Below are positions 36,201-45,600 of a stretch of 64,000 nt of DNA, piece by piece. The position numbers and the translations under genes are program-made. The stretch is from an uncultured Ignavibacteria bacterium (GTDB lineage: Bacteria > Bacteroidota > Ignavibacteria > Tepidaquicellales > Tepidaquicellaceae). Each line of letters starts with the position of its first letter. Positions within the stretch are counted from its first letter, which is position 1. Where the stretch lies: contig CALJIG010000041.1 in assembly GCA_937974175.1 (NCBI GenBank), forward strand, positions 3,290 to 67,289, in the 5' to 3' direction. The notes under the pieces are model-generated. The model searched no databases. It worked only from the letters and a program-made list of their open reading frames with translations, and was not told the origin of the DNA.

Positions 36201-38070
36201 TATTTTGAGGATTAAACTTTATAAGTCCTTTAGTAGTGCTGACCCAGATATTACTCTTGTTATCCTGCAGGATTCCATAAATTGCCTCAACGGATAATTC
36301 ATACACATTATCAAATCTTTTAACATTGCCGGAGCTTCTTTCTAAAAGATTTAAACCTGTATTTGTGCCTACCAGTATGTTACCTGAAAAACCCATAGTA
36401 ACATAATTAATAAAGTTGTCACTTAATGAGTTATTATCATTTAATGAATGTTTGTAAACGGTAAACTGTCCTGTCTTTTTATCAAACTTATTTAGTCCGT
36501 CGCCTGTTGCTATCCATAAAAATCCCTCATTATCTTCGCAAATACTCCAGACTTCATTGTGGCTAAGAGAGTTCTTAACATTAGGATTGTTTCTATATCC
36601 CTGAAAAGTACCTGCTGCCGGATCGTATTTCTGAAGACCAACGCCGTACGTGCCTATCCAAATATTTCCTTCTCTATCCTTTAACAGACACAATATAATA
36701 CTGTTTGAAGAGGTTGCCGTTATCATTTCATTCTTTATTAAATCAAATGTTCCGGAATTTGAGTTAAATTTTACAAGCCCATCATCAGTACCCAGCCATA
36801 GGATACCCGGAGAGTCTTCTATTATACTTGTTATCCGTTCATATCCTTTTACAACATTTCTTCCCGGTTGTGAAGTAAAAGATTTAAAATAATTGGTAGA
36901 CGGATTATAATAATTCAACCCACCGTCATTAGTCCCTATCCAGATATTTTTCTGAGAATCTTCAAAAATTGTTCTTATTGAATTACTTGTAAGAGAGTTT
37001 TTATCGTAAGGAATATTTCTAAGAGTATTGAACTTGATAGTAGACGGATTGTATTTGCTTATTCCATTCCCTCTTGTACCAATCCATATCGTTGATGAGT
37101 TGTCTTCGAATATACTGCGCACATCGTTGCTTCGTAAACTCAAAGGGTTATTCGGGTTGTTTACATAGTTTTCAAATGTACCGTTACTTTTAACATATAA
37201 ACCGTTACCATAGGTACCTGCCCATACTTTTCCATGCTTATCTTCAAAAAGAACATTTACAACATCCTGATCGGTTTCCCTTTGGCTTAAAGGAGTTTTA
37301 TTAAATTCTCCGTTTGCTTCATTGAACAGATATAATCCTGTTTCACCGCCTACATAAAAATCTCCATTAGAGGAAATAAGTAAAGACCGGATTCTATTGG
37401 AGGAAAAATTCGGAATATATTGGCTGAAAGTCTTGGTCGAAGGATTAAACTTATTCAGTCCCTCATCTGTAGCTATCCATAAATTACCCGACTTATCTTC
37501 AGTAATATCCCACACCCTATTATTAGAAAGCGAGTTATCATCATCATTAAAGTGTTTGAATGTTTCAAAGGCATCTTTATCTTTCAGATATTTATTTAAT
37601 CCGCCGCCTGCTGTTCCAACCCACAGGTCGCCGTTCTTTGACTGAAAAATAACGGGTACACGGTTGAAAGATATAGATGAAGTATTTGCAGGGTTATACT
37701 TATATATGATAAAACTTTCCCTTATCGGATCAAAGCGGCATAAACCGCCTCCCCATGTACCGACCCAGATATTGCCATCTTTATCTTCAAAAACTTTACT
37801 GACATTGTTATTAGGAAGCGATGTGGAATCAGTAGGGTTAAATTTATATACTGTAATGTTATGACCGTCGTATTTATTAAGTCCATCCTGAGTTGCAAAC
37901 CACATGAATCCGGGTTTATCCTGAGTGATAGAATAGACTGCATTGTGTGAGAGTCCGTTTTCTAATGATATGTTCTCGAACTGTAATTTATTCTGCTGTG
38001 AGAATAAATTTCCGGAAAGGAATAAAATTGCAGTTAGGAAAAAATATGATATTTTTTTAGGGGTCCGCAT
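33295..38070 (-). CDS. Periplasmic propeller sensor histidine kinase, no receiver
   Basis: A 1591-residue membrane kinase. Signal peptide 1-24. Two-component propeller repeats follow to about 680, with 14 (I/L)W(V/I)GT-like blade ends counted, which fits two seven-bladed propellers. Then come a Y_Y_Y-type domain (PEKNEFEYKLEGLDNNW), one transmembrane helix (WWFISGILLLVVSSGYTAYNY), a coiled coil, two GAF-like regions (about 870-1190), a PAS domain (about 1205-1330) and the kinase core. Phospho-acceptor H1375 is in ASHEFKTPL, N-box NILSNALKF at about 1491, G1 DEGIGI and G2 GTGLGLTIV near 1551. Unlike classical hybrid sensors of this type, it has no receiver or AraC domain, so it needs a partner regulator not seen nearby. 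Confidence 0.93.
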   Translation of the reverse strand: MRTPKKISYFFLTAILFLSGNLFSQQNKLQFENISLENGLSHNAVYSITQDKPGFMWFATQDGLNKYDGHNITVYKFNPTDSTSLPNNNVSKVFEDKDGNIWVGTWGGGLCRFDPIRESFIIYKYNPANTSSISFNRVPVIFQSKNGDLWVGTAGGGLNKYLKDKDAFETFKHFNDDDNSLSNNRVWDITEDKSGNLWIATDEGLNKFNPSTKTFSQYIPNFSSNRIRSLLISSNGDFYVGGETGLYLFNEANGEFNKTPLSQRETDQDVVNVLFEDKHGKVWAGTYGNGLYVKSNGTFENYVNNPNNPLSLRSNDVRSIFEDNSSTIWIGTRGNGISKYNPSTIKFNTLRNIPYDKNSLTSNSIRTIFEDSQKNIWIGTNDGGLNYYNPSTNYFKSFTSQPGRNVVKGYERITSIIEDSPGILWLGTDDGLVKFNSNSGTFDLIKNEMITATSSNSIILCLLKDREGNIWIGTYGVGLQKYDPAAGTFQGYRNNPNVKNSLSHNEVWSICEDNEGFLWIATGDGLNKFDKKTGQFTVYKHSLNDNNSLSDNFINYVTMGFSGNILVGTNTGLNLLERSSGNVKRFDNVYELSVEAIYGILQDNKSNIWVSTTKGLIKFNPQNNDYKTFNVLDGLQSNVFTQNACYKASDGRLFFGGINGLNYFYPDSIPENKHVPNVVITDYKLIEQNIPESDLDKYWEMFKSEGKLVLPYDRNFVTLDFASLDYARPEKNEFEYKLEGLDNNWIDAGNRRYATYTSLNPGTYTFRVKGSNNDGVWNENGATITIQITPPYWKTWWFISGILLLVVSSGYTAYNYRVTRLRRKQTELLNLINEKEIAEAKLRKSEEEIRKINSFLEERIKERTAKLENEIVERKRYERVQEAIYQIAEAIPVSEDMTELFSKIHGIIGMLMPAKNFYIALYDKKNDFVTFPYYVDEFDYLPLPRRAKKGITEYVIRNGKALLSTRSVSEQLIREGEIEQTGRPAPLWMGVPLKIKGETIGVMAIQDYHREDTYGENEMQILTFVSEQISVAVERKTREENDKKNLDVILQHRNVLLVLSQVDKSDFNQSLEKILTATSQTLNIDRVSFWILDKEEKKLKCKKMYIKKSNSFDKASETTILPATFPGIAGNYDDYYYALKSNKKLQSNDAQSDESTGIVDNYLKPLGIKYIMDIPVWLRGDIYGIICLEETIQIKELSVADEDFIASISTMLTLSLEASFRKKAEESLSASEEQYKLLVENASEAILVLQDGLIKYSNPKTFDLLGYDAAELHYAKFLNFIHEDDRELALINHMKKLKGEHDPTVYTYGIITKRGLIRYFSVNSVLINWGGDRAVLAFLSDVTERKRAEREIQLSFEKQKELSELRSKFVTMASHEFKTPLTAILGSAEILEKYGEGLAADKRQRNIFRIQESVKRMNQMLNDIIIMGKSDTGKLELKAAPIDLNLFLQNLIDDLLQREAKKSHPKLNVDIQGLPVDANVDAEIIRQGIENILSNALKFSEPNTEVSFKAYMDKSNIVIKVRDEGIGIPDNDKQRLMEPFFKGSNVGNLSGTGLGLTIVKRAIEMHQGKIEIHSQENKGTEVTMTIPYRIN

Positions 38071-38162
38071 TAAATCTTACGCAAAGATACTAATATCATA
38101 TTTTATAAAAAATGTATGAGTGAGTTATAAAAGCTTTATAAGATATTTTTAAAAACTGATTT

Positions 38163-39182
38163 CTAAAGATTTTTTAAAACTTTAATTGCTTTTGTAACAT
38201 CATTTTCTGATAAGTCCATATGAAATACTGCACGGATTAAATCATAACTTCCCGATGAAAGCAATATTCCTTTGCTCTTAGCGAGTTTCATAAATTCTTC
38301 CTTGCTGTGTTTATGCGAGCAGAAGATTACAATATTTGTATGAACGTTTTCAACATCTATCTTGTAATTACCGGAATCAGATAAAGCCTTTGCAAATTGT
38401 TTCGCTCTGGTATTATCCTGCTTCAATCTCTTCACGTTATTATTCAGCGCATAGATTGCAGCAGCGCCTAAAATACCTGCCTGTCTCATTCCGCCGCCTA
38501 AAATCTTTCTCCACTTATGAGCTAAATCAATTGTCTCTGCATCACCGCATAAAATAGAACCTATCGGGCATCCAAGACCTTTTGAAAAACAAAATGAAAT
38601 TGTATCGAAGTGGTAAGCATAATCTTTTAAAGAAATACCTGTCTCCGCAATTGCATTAAAAATTCTTGCGCCGTCAAGATGCATTTTTATTCCGTACTCG
38701 CGCGCATAAGTTGAAATTGCTTTAATTGTTTTTATCGGAAGAATCACTCCGCCTGCGCGGTTGTGAGTATTCTCTAAACAAATTAATCTTGTTTTGGGAA
38801 AATAATATTCGTTTGAACGAACATGCGAGCGTATTGTCTCAACATCAAGAATTCCATTCTCACCTTTTAACTGAAGAAGCTGAACATTTGAAATTACTGC
38901 AGGAGCAGCAGTTTCATAATTCAAAATATGAGATTCACTTTCAACAATTACTTCATCGCCCTGTACAGTGTGAGCTTTTATTGCCAGCTGGTTTCCCATC
39001 ACTCCCGTAGGAACAAATAATGCTTTTTCTTTTCCGGTTAACTTTGCGCATTTTTCCTGCAGCTCATTTATTGCAGGGTCCTCACCGAATACATCGTCAC
39101 CGATTTTTGCTTTCATCATTGCCTTAAGCATGCCTGCTGATGGCTTGGTAACCGTATCGCTTCTTAAATCAATATATTTCAT
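38163..39182 (-). CDS. ltaE: Low-specificity L-threonine aldolase
   Basis: PLP enzyme splitting threonine or allo-threonine to glycine and acetaldehyde. I use the ATG at 39182 (339 residues); a TTG two codons upstream is also in frame. It opens with IDLRSDTVTKPS, the aldolase signature, and has GDDVFGEDP, LDGAR (169-173) and the PLP lysine K201 in CFSKGLGCPIGS. The histidine in ESESHI corresponds to the active-site one of the family. It lies beyond the sensor kinase from the serine genes, so serine and glycine enzymes are near each other but not in one operon. Confidence 0.94.
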   Translation of the reverse strand: MKYIDLRSDTVTKPSAGMLKAMMKAKIGDDVFGEDPAINELQEKCAKLTGKEKALFVPTGVMGNQLAIKAHTVQGDEVIVESESHILNYETAAPAVISNVQLLQLKGENGILDVETIRSHVRSNEYYFPKTRLICLENTHNRAGGVILPIKTIKAISTYAREYGIKMHLDGARIFNAIAETGISLKDYAYHFDTISFCFSKGLGCPIGSILCGDAETIDLAHKWRKILGGGMRQAGILGAAAIYALNNNVKRLKQDNTRAKQFAKALSDSGNYKIDVENVHTNIVIFCSHKHSKEEFMKLAKSKGILLSSGSYDLIRAVFHMDLSENDVTKAIKVLKNL

Positions 39183-39205
39183 TTTCAAATTTTATTATTA
39201 AATGA

Positions 39206-39233
39206 GTAGGGGCGTATTGCAATACACCCCTAC
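39206..39233. repeat. 28-bp near-perfect palindrome between gyrA and ltaE
   Basis: gtaggggcgtattg followed by caataCAcccctac: a palindrome with a single G-T-type mismatch pair and no loop. It could end gyrA transcription or be a copy of a widespread palindromic repeat. Confidence 0.85.
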
Positions 39234-39241
39234 AATTCTTA

Positions 39242-41716
39242 TTATTTATCAAACATAGTTTCCTGTCCAGCATCTTTATCTTCTTCAACAACATTCGCAA
39301 TCGAAGAAATTATATCACCTTCACCAAGCTTTATCAGGCGTACACCTTGTGTAGCGCGTGACATCACTCTTATATCTTTCATCTTCTGTCTTATCAGAAT
39401 TCCTTTATTAGTGATTATCATTAAATCGTCTGAGTCAGTTACTTCTTTGATAGATATTAACTTACCGACTTTATCATTCGCCTTAATTGTAATTACACCT
39501 TTTCCGCCTCTGCCTGTTATTCTGTAATCACCTAAATCACTTCTCTTACCGAATCCTTTATCAGTTACAACAAGTATCGTTGCGCTTGGTCGCATTACTG
39601 CAACAAGGCCGATAACGTAATCGCCTTTTGCAAGATTGATTGCCCTTACACCGGTAGCAGTTCTTCCCATATCGCGGACAAGTGACTCATTGAATCTGAT
39701 AGCCTGACCGTTATGTGTTCCGATTAGAATTTCCTGGCTTCCGTTTGTAAGCTTTACATCAACCAATGCATCGCCTTTATTTATATTGATTGCATTGATA
39801 CCGTTCTTTCTTATATTGGAATAAGCATCGAGCGTTGTCTTTTTGATTGTACCCATTCTTGTAATCATAGTTACAAATAACGGTTCAGCAAAATCTTTCA
39901 CCATTACAAACGAGCTTACCTTCTCATCGTTCTCTTTTTCAATAAGGTTTACAATATTTTTACCTCTTGAAGTTCTTGTACCTTCAGGAATATCATAAAC
40001 TTTCAGCCAGTAGCATTTACCTTTATCGGTAAAGAACATGATATACTGGTGAGTTGAACCGATAAACATATGCTCGACGAAATCATCATCGTTAGAGCCT
40101 GTGCTGGCAGCTGTAATACCTCTGCCGCCTCTTCCCTGTGATTTATAAGATGCAACCGGAATGCGTTTTATAAATCCTTTGTTAGAAATTGTAATCACAA
40201 CGTCTTCTTCTTTTACAAGCTCCTTCATCATTTCATCGTCTGACTTGCTTGCAACATCATAAATTATAGCAGTCCTTCTTTCATCGCCGTATTTTTCTTT
40301 TATTTCCTTAAGCTCTTTTGTTACTATGTCTTTTCTTAAATTTTCATTTTTAAGAATTGCCTGTAATCTTTCGATTGTCTTAAGTAATTCTTTATATTCG
40401 TCTTCAATTTTCTTTCTTTCAAGGCCTGTAAGTCTTTGCAGTCTCATATCAAGAATTGCCTGCGCCTGAATTTCAGAGAGCTTGAACTTCTTCATCAATC
40501 CTGCTTTAGCTGTAGGAGTATCAGCAGATTTTTTTATGAGCTTAATTATCTCATCGATATTATCTAATGCAATAATATAACCTTCCAAGATATGAGCGCG
40601 TTTCTCGGCAGCATCAAGCTCGAATTTAGTCCTGCGGACTATAACTTCAAGTCTGTGCTTTAAGAAATACTCCATCATGTCTTTCAATCCAAGTATTCTC
40701 GGCACTCCGTCAACAAGTGAAAGCATAATAACACCGAATGTAACTGACATCTGAGTATACTTGTAAAGCTTATTCATAATAACCTGAGCATTTGCTTCGC
40801 GCTTTAAGCCGATAACAATTCTCATTCCGTCCCTGTCACTTTCATCGTTTACTGTTGCAATATCTTCAACTTTTCTTTCTTTTACTAAGTCAGCAATCGC
40901 TTCTATAAGAGTAGCCTTATTTACCTGATATGGAATTTCAGAAATAATAATTGCCTGTCTTCCGTTCTTTTCGGTTTCAATCGATGCCTTAGCTCTTAAA
41001 ATTATTTTTCCTCTTCCTGTTTCATAAGCCTGCTTTACCGGTTCGTAGCCATAGATAATACCACCCGTCGGAAAATCAGGAGCGGTAATGTGTTTCATCA
41101 ACTCTTTTAAAGTTGCCTCAGGTTTTTTTATCAGATAAATTAATCCGTCAACTATTTCGGTTAAATTATGAGGAGGAATATTTGTAGCCATACCGACTGC
41201 AATACCGCTTGAACCATTCACCAGTAAATTCGGTAAAATGGATGGCAGCACAGAAGGCTCCTGCAATGTATCATCAAAGTTAGGAGAGAAATCTACAGTA
41301 TTTTTTTCTAAGTCTTCAAGTAATGTTTCTGCAATTTTTGAAAGTCTTGCTTCAGTATAACGCATCGCCGCAGGAGAGTCGCCGTCAACAGAACCGAAGT
41401 TACCCTGTCCGTCAACAAGCGGATATCTCAATGAGAATTCCTGTACCATACGAACCATAGTATCGTATACAGCCTTATCACCGTGGGGGTGATACTTACC
41501 AAGAACTTCACCGACAATTCTCGCAGACTTTTTATAAGCGCGGTTTGCAGCAAGTCCGAGTTCATTCATGCCATACAAAACTCTTCTATGAACGGGTTTT
41601 AAACCGTCTCTCACATCGGGCAGAGCGCGTGCAACAATAACAGACATAGAGTAATCTATGTAAGATGACTTCATTTCATCTTCAATATTTACAGGAACAA
41701 TTTTTTCGTTAGCCAT
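39242..41716 (-). CDS. gyrA: DNA gyrase subunit A
   Basis: Breakage-reunion subunit of gyrase, 824 residues. Catalytic tyrosine Y120 lies in [10 protein letters not shown]. The C-terminal GyrA box appears as QGRGGRG, which separates gyrase from topoisomerase IV. The winged-helix and tower domains and six beta-pinwheel blades are all represented, and the gene is intact. The region equivalent to the E. coli quinolone-resistance segment reads [11 protein letters not shown], with lysine (K81) where E. coli has serine 83 and aspartate (D85) where it has D87. Upstream is tRNA-Ala with only 53 bp between and no visible terminator. Confidence 0.97.
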   Translation of the reverse strand: MANEKIVPVNIEDEMKSSYIDYSMSVIVARALPDVRDGLKPVHRRVLYGMNELGLAANRAYKKSARIVGEVLGKYHPHGDKAVYDTMVRMVQEFSLRYPLVDGQGNFGSVDGDSPAAMRYTEARLSKIAETLLEDLEKNTVDFSPNFDDTLQEPSVLPSILPNLLVNGSSGIAVGMATNIPPHNLTEIVDGLIYLIKKPEATLKELMKHITAPDFPTGGIIYGYEPVKQAYETGRGKIILRAKASIETEKNGRQAIIISEIPYQVNKATLIEAIADLVKERKVEDIATVNDESDRDGMRIVIGLKREANAQVIMNKLYKYTQMSVTFGVIMLSLVDGVPRILGLKDMMEYFLKHRLEVIVRRTKFELDAAEKRAHILEGYIIALDNIDEIIKLIKKSADTPTAKAGLMKKFKLSEIQAQAILDMRLQRLTGLERKKIEDEYKELLKTIERLQAILKNENLRKDIVTKELKEIKEKYGDERRTAIIYDVASKSDDEMMKELVKEEDVVITISNKGFIKRIPVASYKSQGRGGRGITAASTGSNDDDFVEHMFIGSTHQYIMFFTDKGKCYWLKVYDIPEGTRTSRGKNIVNLIEKENDEKVSSFVMVKDFAEPLFVTMITRMGTIKKTTLDAYSNIRKNGINAININKGDALVDVKLTNGSQEILIGTHNGQAIRFNESLVRDMGRTATGVRAINLAKGDYVIGLVAVMRPSATILVVTDKGFGKRSDLGDYRITGRGGKGVITIKANDKVGKLISIKEVTDSDDLMIITNKGILIRQKMKDIRVMSRATQGVRLIKLGEGDIISSIANVVEEDKDAGQETMFDK

Positions 41717-41769
41717 TAATTTTTAGTGCTTTCTAATTAGTTATAATTGTTTAGGGGTTAGAGATTTTG

Positions 41770-41842
41770 TGGAGTTAGCCGGAATCGAACCGGCGCTCTT
41801 TTCATTGCGAACGAAACGCTTTACCAGCTAAGCTATAACCCC
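41770..41842 (-). tRNA. tRNA-Ala (anticodon CGC)
   Basis: A 73-nt cloverleaf on the minus strand: acceptor GGGGTTA/TAACTCC, D-stem GCTT/AAGC with loop AGCTGGTA, anticodon stem TTTCG/TGAAA with loop TTCGCAA, T-arm GCCGG-TTCGATT-CCGGC. The G3-U70 pair, the main alanine identity element, is present. CCA is not encoded (ACAA follows). The anticodon reads GCG codons. Confidence 0.93.
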
Positions 41843-41855
41843 TTTGGAATTATGG

Positions 41856-41884
41856 AAAATACTAATTTTGCAGAGGGTAATCAA
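41856..41884 (-). promoter_or_regulatory. tRNA-Ala promoter, TTGATT-N17-TATTTT
   Basis: The -35 TTGATT is the complement of 41879-41884 and the -10 TATTTT the complement of 41856-41861, spacer exactly 17. The tRNA 5' end is 13 nt beyond the -10. Both hexamers are the same as before tRNA-Asn. Confidence 0.6.
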
Positions 41885-41935
41885 TGTAAGAATAGTTATT
41901 TATTGCAGGTATTTTGCAGATTTCGGGACAAATTT

Positions 41936-42610
41936 TTACTCGTACAGATCTATATTATGCAGCTGTAAAACATGAGCTATTTCAGCTGTATTTTTATCTA
42001 TAATAACTGCTGTAAGTTTATTGCCGTAGACACATGCAGTATCAATATTCATGTACCAGTTCTTTTCATAAAGCACTTCATCCTGCGGTGTGTGACCTAT
42101 AATCTGAAATTTATTAAGCTTAAGAAGGGGCTTGGTGCGGTTCCAGATGATATCCTTTATCGTTGCATCCTTTACAATTCCTGCATGTGATATAACAATT
42201 TTAGGAAGCTCTATCATCACAGGAAGATTTTTCATAAACTCTAAATGCCCGGCATCTTCTACTGCTTTTTTATAATCAGCAAGAATAAATGGTTTCCTTA
42301 CTCCGCGATATGATTCAAAATTAGCTTCCCCGCCGATTTTAAAATGATGGCTGTAAATTTCAATTAAACTTTTATCGGAGTTACCTATTAAATCAAAAGC
42401 TTTCAGCAGCACATCTTCGTGGTTGCCTCTTATCGTTTTGATATTGTTTTCCGAAATAAAATCAATTACATCTTTCGATTTTTTCCCGCGGTCTATTAAA
42501 TCACCTACAGTATAAACTTCATTTGTATAATTAAGAAGCTCTTTATACAACGCAGTGAAAGTCAAATAGCATCCGTGGATATCGCCGATTACTCCAATCA
42601 GTTCAGACAT
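41936..42610 (-). CDS. PPP-family metallophosphatase
   Basis: A 224-residue calcineurin-like phosphatase with the full PPP signature: GDIHG at 9-13, GDLIDRG at 36-42, RGNHED at 61-66, then SHAG and IGHTP later on. Such small bacterial enzymes act on phosphoproteins or on diadenosine polyphosphates (PrpE/ApaH-like); the substrate cannot be chosen from sequence. It follows the STAND regulator by 3 bp on the same strand, so the two are almost certainly co-transcribed, perhaps linking phosphatase or nucleotide signalling to the regulator. Confidence 0.9.
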   Translation of the reverse strand: MSELIGVIGDIHGCYLTFTALYKELLNYTNEVYTVGDLIDRGKKSKDVIDFISENNIKTIRGNHEDVLLKAFDLIGNSDKSLIEIYSHHFKIGGEANFESYRGVRKPFILADYKKAVEDAGHLEFMKNLPVMIELPKIVISHAGIVKDATIKDIIWNRTKPLLKLNKFQIIGHTPQDEVLYEKNWYMNIDTACVYGNKLTAVIIDKNTAEIAHVLQLHNIDLYE

Positions 42611-42613
42611 CAG

Positions 42614-45600
42614 TTAGAATAAATTTGATTCATAATATTGCAATACTTTTGCGTCGGCTTTGCCTTCAAGCTCTTCCTTAACAGTTTTCTCATATTTCTT
42701 AAACGTTGTTTTATAGCTGCGTTTATCTTTGCCTTCTTTATAAATCTTCAATAATCTTAATACTGTTTCTTCGTCAGTCGGATCTAATGAAAATAACTTC
42801 TCTAATATTTCAGAAACCTTTTTTTCATTTTTCAGTTTTTCGTAATACTTAATCAGCTTATTTGAATTATTAAAATAAATCGACTGCAGATTATCCCTTA
42901 CATTTTCCACCCAGTTGAAATAATAATCTTCCAGAAAATTGTTGTTATAAAAATCGAATGCTTTTATATTCTCATGAACATCTTTGCTATCAGAAAGCTT
43001 CTTAAATATTTCGACATCAAATTGTATATTCAGTTTAAACGCTTCAGAGAATAAATTATATTTTTTATCTTTAATATATAATACTTCCCTCTCTTTAAAG
43101 CCGCCGAACAAATTTCCTAAGAATGACTGCAGCACTTTGCGCACTTTATTTACTTCAACATCGATAACGGCAACCAGATTAGAGCTCCTCGTATCTGCAA
43201 ATATATCATCCATTATTTTTTCTTTTGTGATTTCCTTTTTAGATGCTGTCTGCAGAAGAAAATATAAAAAGATGAGCTTTGAACGAGGGCGTTCCCATAA
43301 AGAATCGGCAAGCTCAGTATCATTGATATAAATTTTATTATTATCAAGGAAGCGCACCTTAATATTCAGCTGCATAATATCATCAATCTTGAAATGAATA
43401 TCCTCTTTTATGAATATATTCTTTAAGTAGCCGTCTTCGATATGATTTCTTATTGCATGCCTGAATACATCTGAAAACTTAGTTGCCTTAGTTCTGAATA
43501 TTATATAATTGTCATACTCATTCTCTTTACAAAGCTTAATGAATAAAGTAAAAGTTAATTTAAATTTATTCGGGTCATTGTTTAAAAAATGAAGATAAGA
43601 TTCAAAAAAATATATGCGTGCCTGGTTCAGCAGAGTAAAATTGGAAATATTCAGAGCATTTAATTCCTTAATTGTTGCATTGGCATTTTTCAGATCTTTA
43701 AGCAGCAAATAAGCTTCGAGCTTAAGTATAAGTCCCCGTGTTTTAGATACACTGTAACCTCCGTTTGTCAACAGATACAAAGTTTTATGGGGCAGGTTCA
43801 ACAAATTATAGCAGTAAAGAATCAGCGCATCTATAAAGAAAATATAATTTTTTAAAAAAGTATGCTTCTTTACAGTTTCCAGTTGATTTATCGTTTCCCT
43901 GTATTCTCCTTTGAAAAACCCTTTTAAAATTGTCTGAAACTCATACTGATTTTTATATGCCTGAAATATTGTTTTTGATTTTTCTTTGTTCTTCCTTGCA
44001 AGAAGACTGTAAAAAATTTCATAATCTTTTTCATTATAGCTTGCGAATAATGCAAAACATATCTGGGAGTAGTTTGTAATATCAAAATTACTGATATCAA
44101 TATTATTATAAATAAACCTGATAACTTTCTGCCCTGTCTTAAAGTCACCATAGTCAAAAAATATCATCATAGAAAAAATATCTTCGATGAACATATTATC
44201 ATCTAATGATATCTCGCCTTTTTCAGCTTTGTTAATCAGATCTTCAAAAATAACTTTAAGCCGGTTGATGTACTTTTTGCTTTTCGAGTTTTCTCCTGTG
44301 GAAATATAGGATTTTATTAAAAGGACTATGAACTGTATTTCCTGCTCTACTGTAAGTTCAAACTTAAGGATATGCTCAGCTATAGCAATATTAGATTTTG
44401 AAATCCCCTCTCTTAAAAAATTGCAATTGCATATCAGCATTAAGATCTCAACGTAATAGTTCAGGTCTTTTTTCTTGATATATTTTTTATTAATAATATA
44501 GTTGTCATCTTCCGTCTGTATAAATCGTGATTTTAAAATATTGTTCAGATAGTCTAATGTTTTCTCGAGATTTTTTTCTTTATAAATAAAAGTGTTAACA
44601 TTGAGAAGTATGTACTCGAGTGAATTTTTAAAATCAAGATTTTCAATATCCTGAATTTTCTGAAATAATCCTGATGAGTGTATCAGAAGAAGTTTTTCAG
44701 TAGCATTTATTCTTATCCAGCTTTTTAGTGTTTCAAAATCTTTCCCTTCAATCATGTAATTCAGACCAATGTATTCACTTCGCCAGTCGGTATTCTGTAA
44801 ATAATAATTGCCGAGCTTTCTGCATATATCTTCCGTTTCAGTATGTGTAAGAACTACATCAGCCTGTTTAGTCAAAAATTCTTTGAAGAGTTCATGATAT
44901 TTATATGAATCCTCTTCCTTTGTGATGAAGATATTATTATTGAAAAGCGAAATTAATTTTTCATATCCGTTCTCAATTCCTAAAACATCTTCGATGTTCT
45001 CCTTATCAAGGTATTCAAGAAAAGAAGTCTTTATCAAAAATGACTTCTCATCATTTGTAAAACTGTCAAAAATTTCGTTAGTGAAGTAATTAAAGATATC
45101 ATACTTCGTTTGTAAAATATTTGCCTTTGCAACAGCTGAGACATTTCCCGATAACAGTAAAAGCTGAATAGCCGTTATCCATCCTTCAGTTGCCGTTAAA
45201 AACTTATCTACTTCAATTGTATTCTGCGAAAGAATTTTTGCGAGTTTTTTGTTCAGCTTAAGAAAGCTTTTCAAATCCTTTGCATCAAATGCAAGCTCAT
45301 CCTTTTTTATTCTTCCCAGCCAGTTCTTTGCTAGAAATTTCGGATAGTTCATCTTTGTTGCTTCTCTTCTTGATATAAATATCAGATGAAGCTTTGTCGG
45401 GAGATAATCCAGCAGATAGTTTAACGATTCACATACTTCCTCTGCATTATCTACATTATGAAAATCATCAAAGAAAATAAAAAGCTCTTTTTTATTTTCT
45501 TCTAAATAAAAATGCAGATCGTTGGCAAAGGAAGAAATTATGTAATTTACTTTTTCCGTTAATGATAAATTCTGCGATTTAGAAATAACATTTTTCAGAT

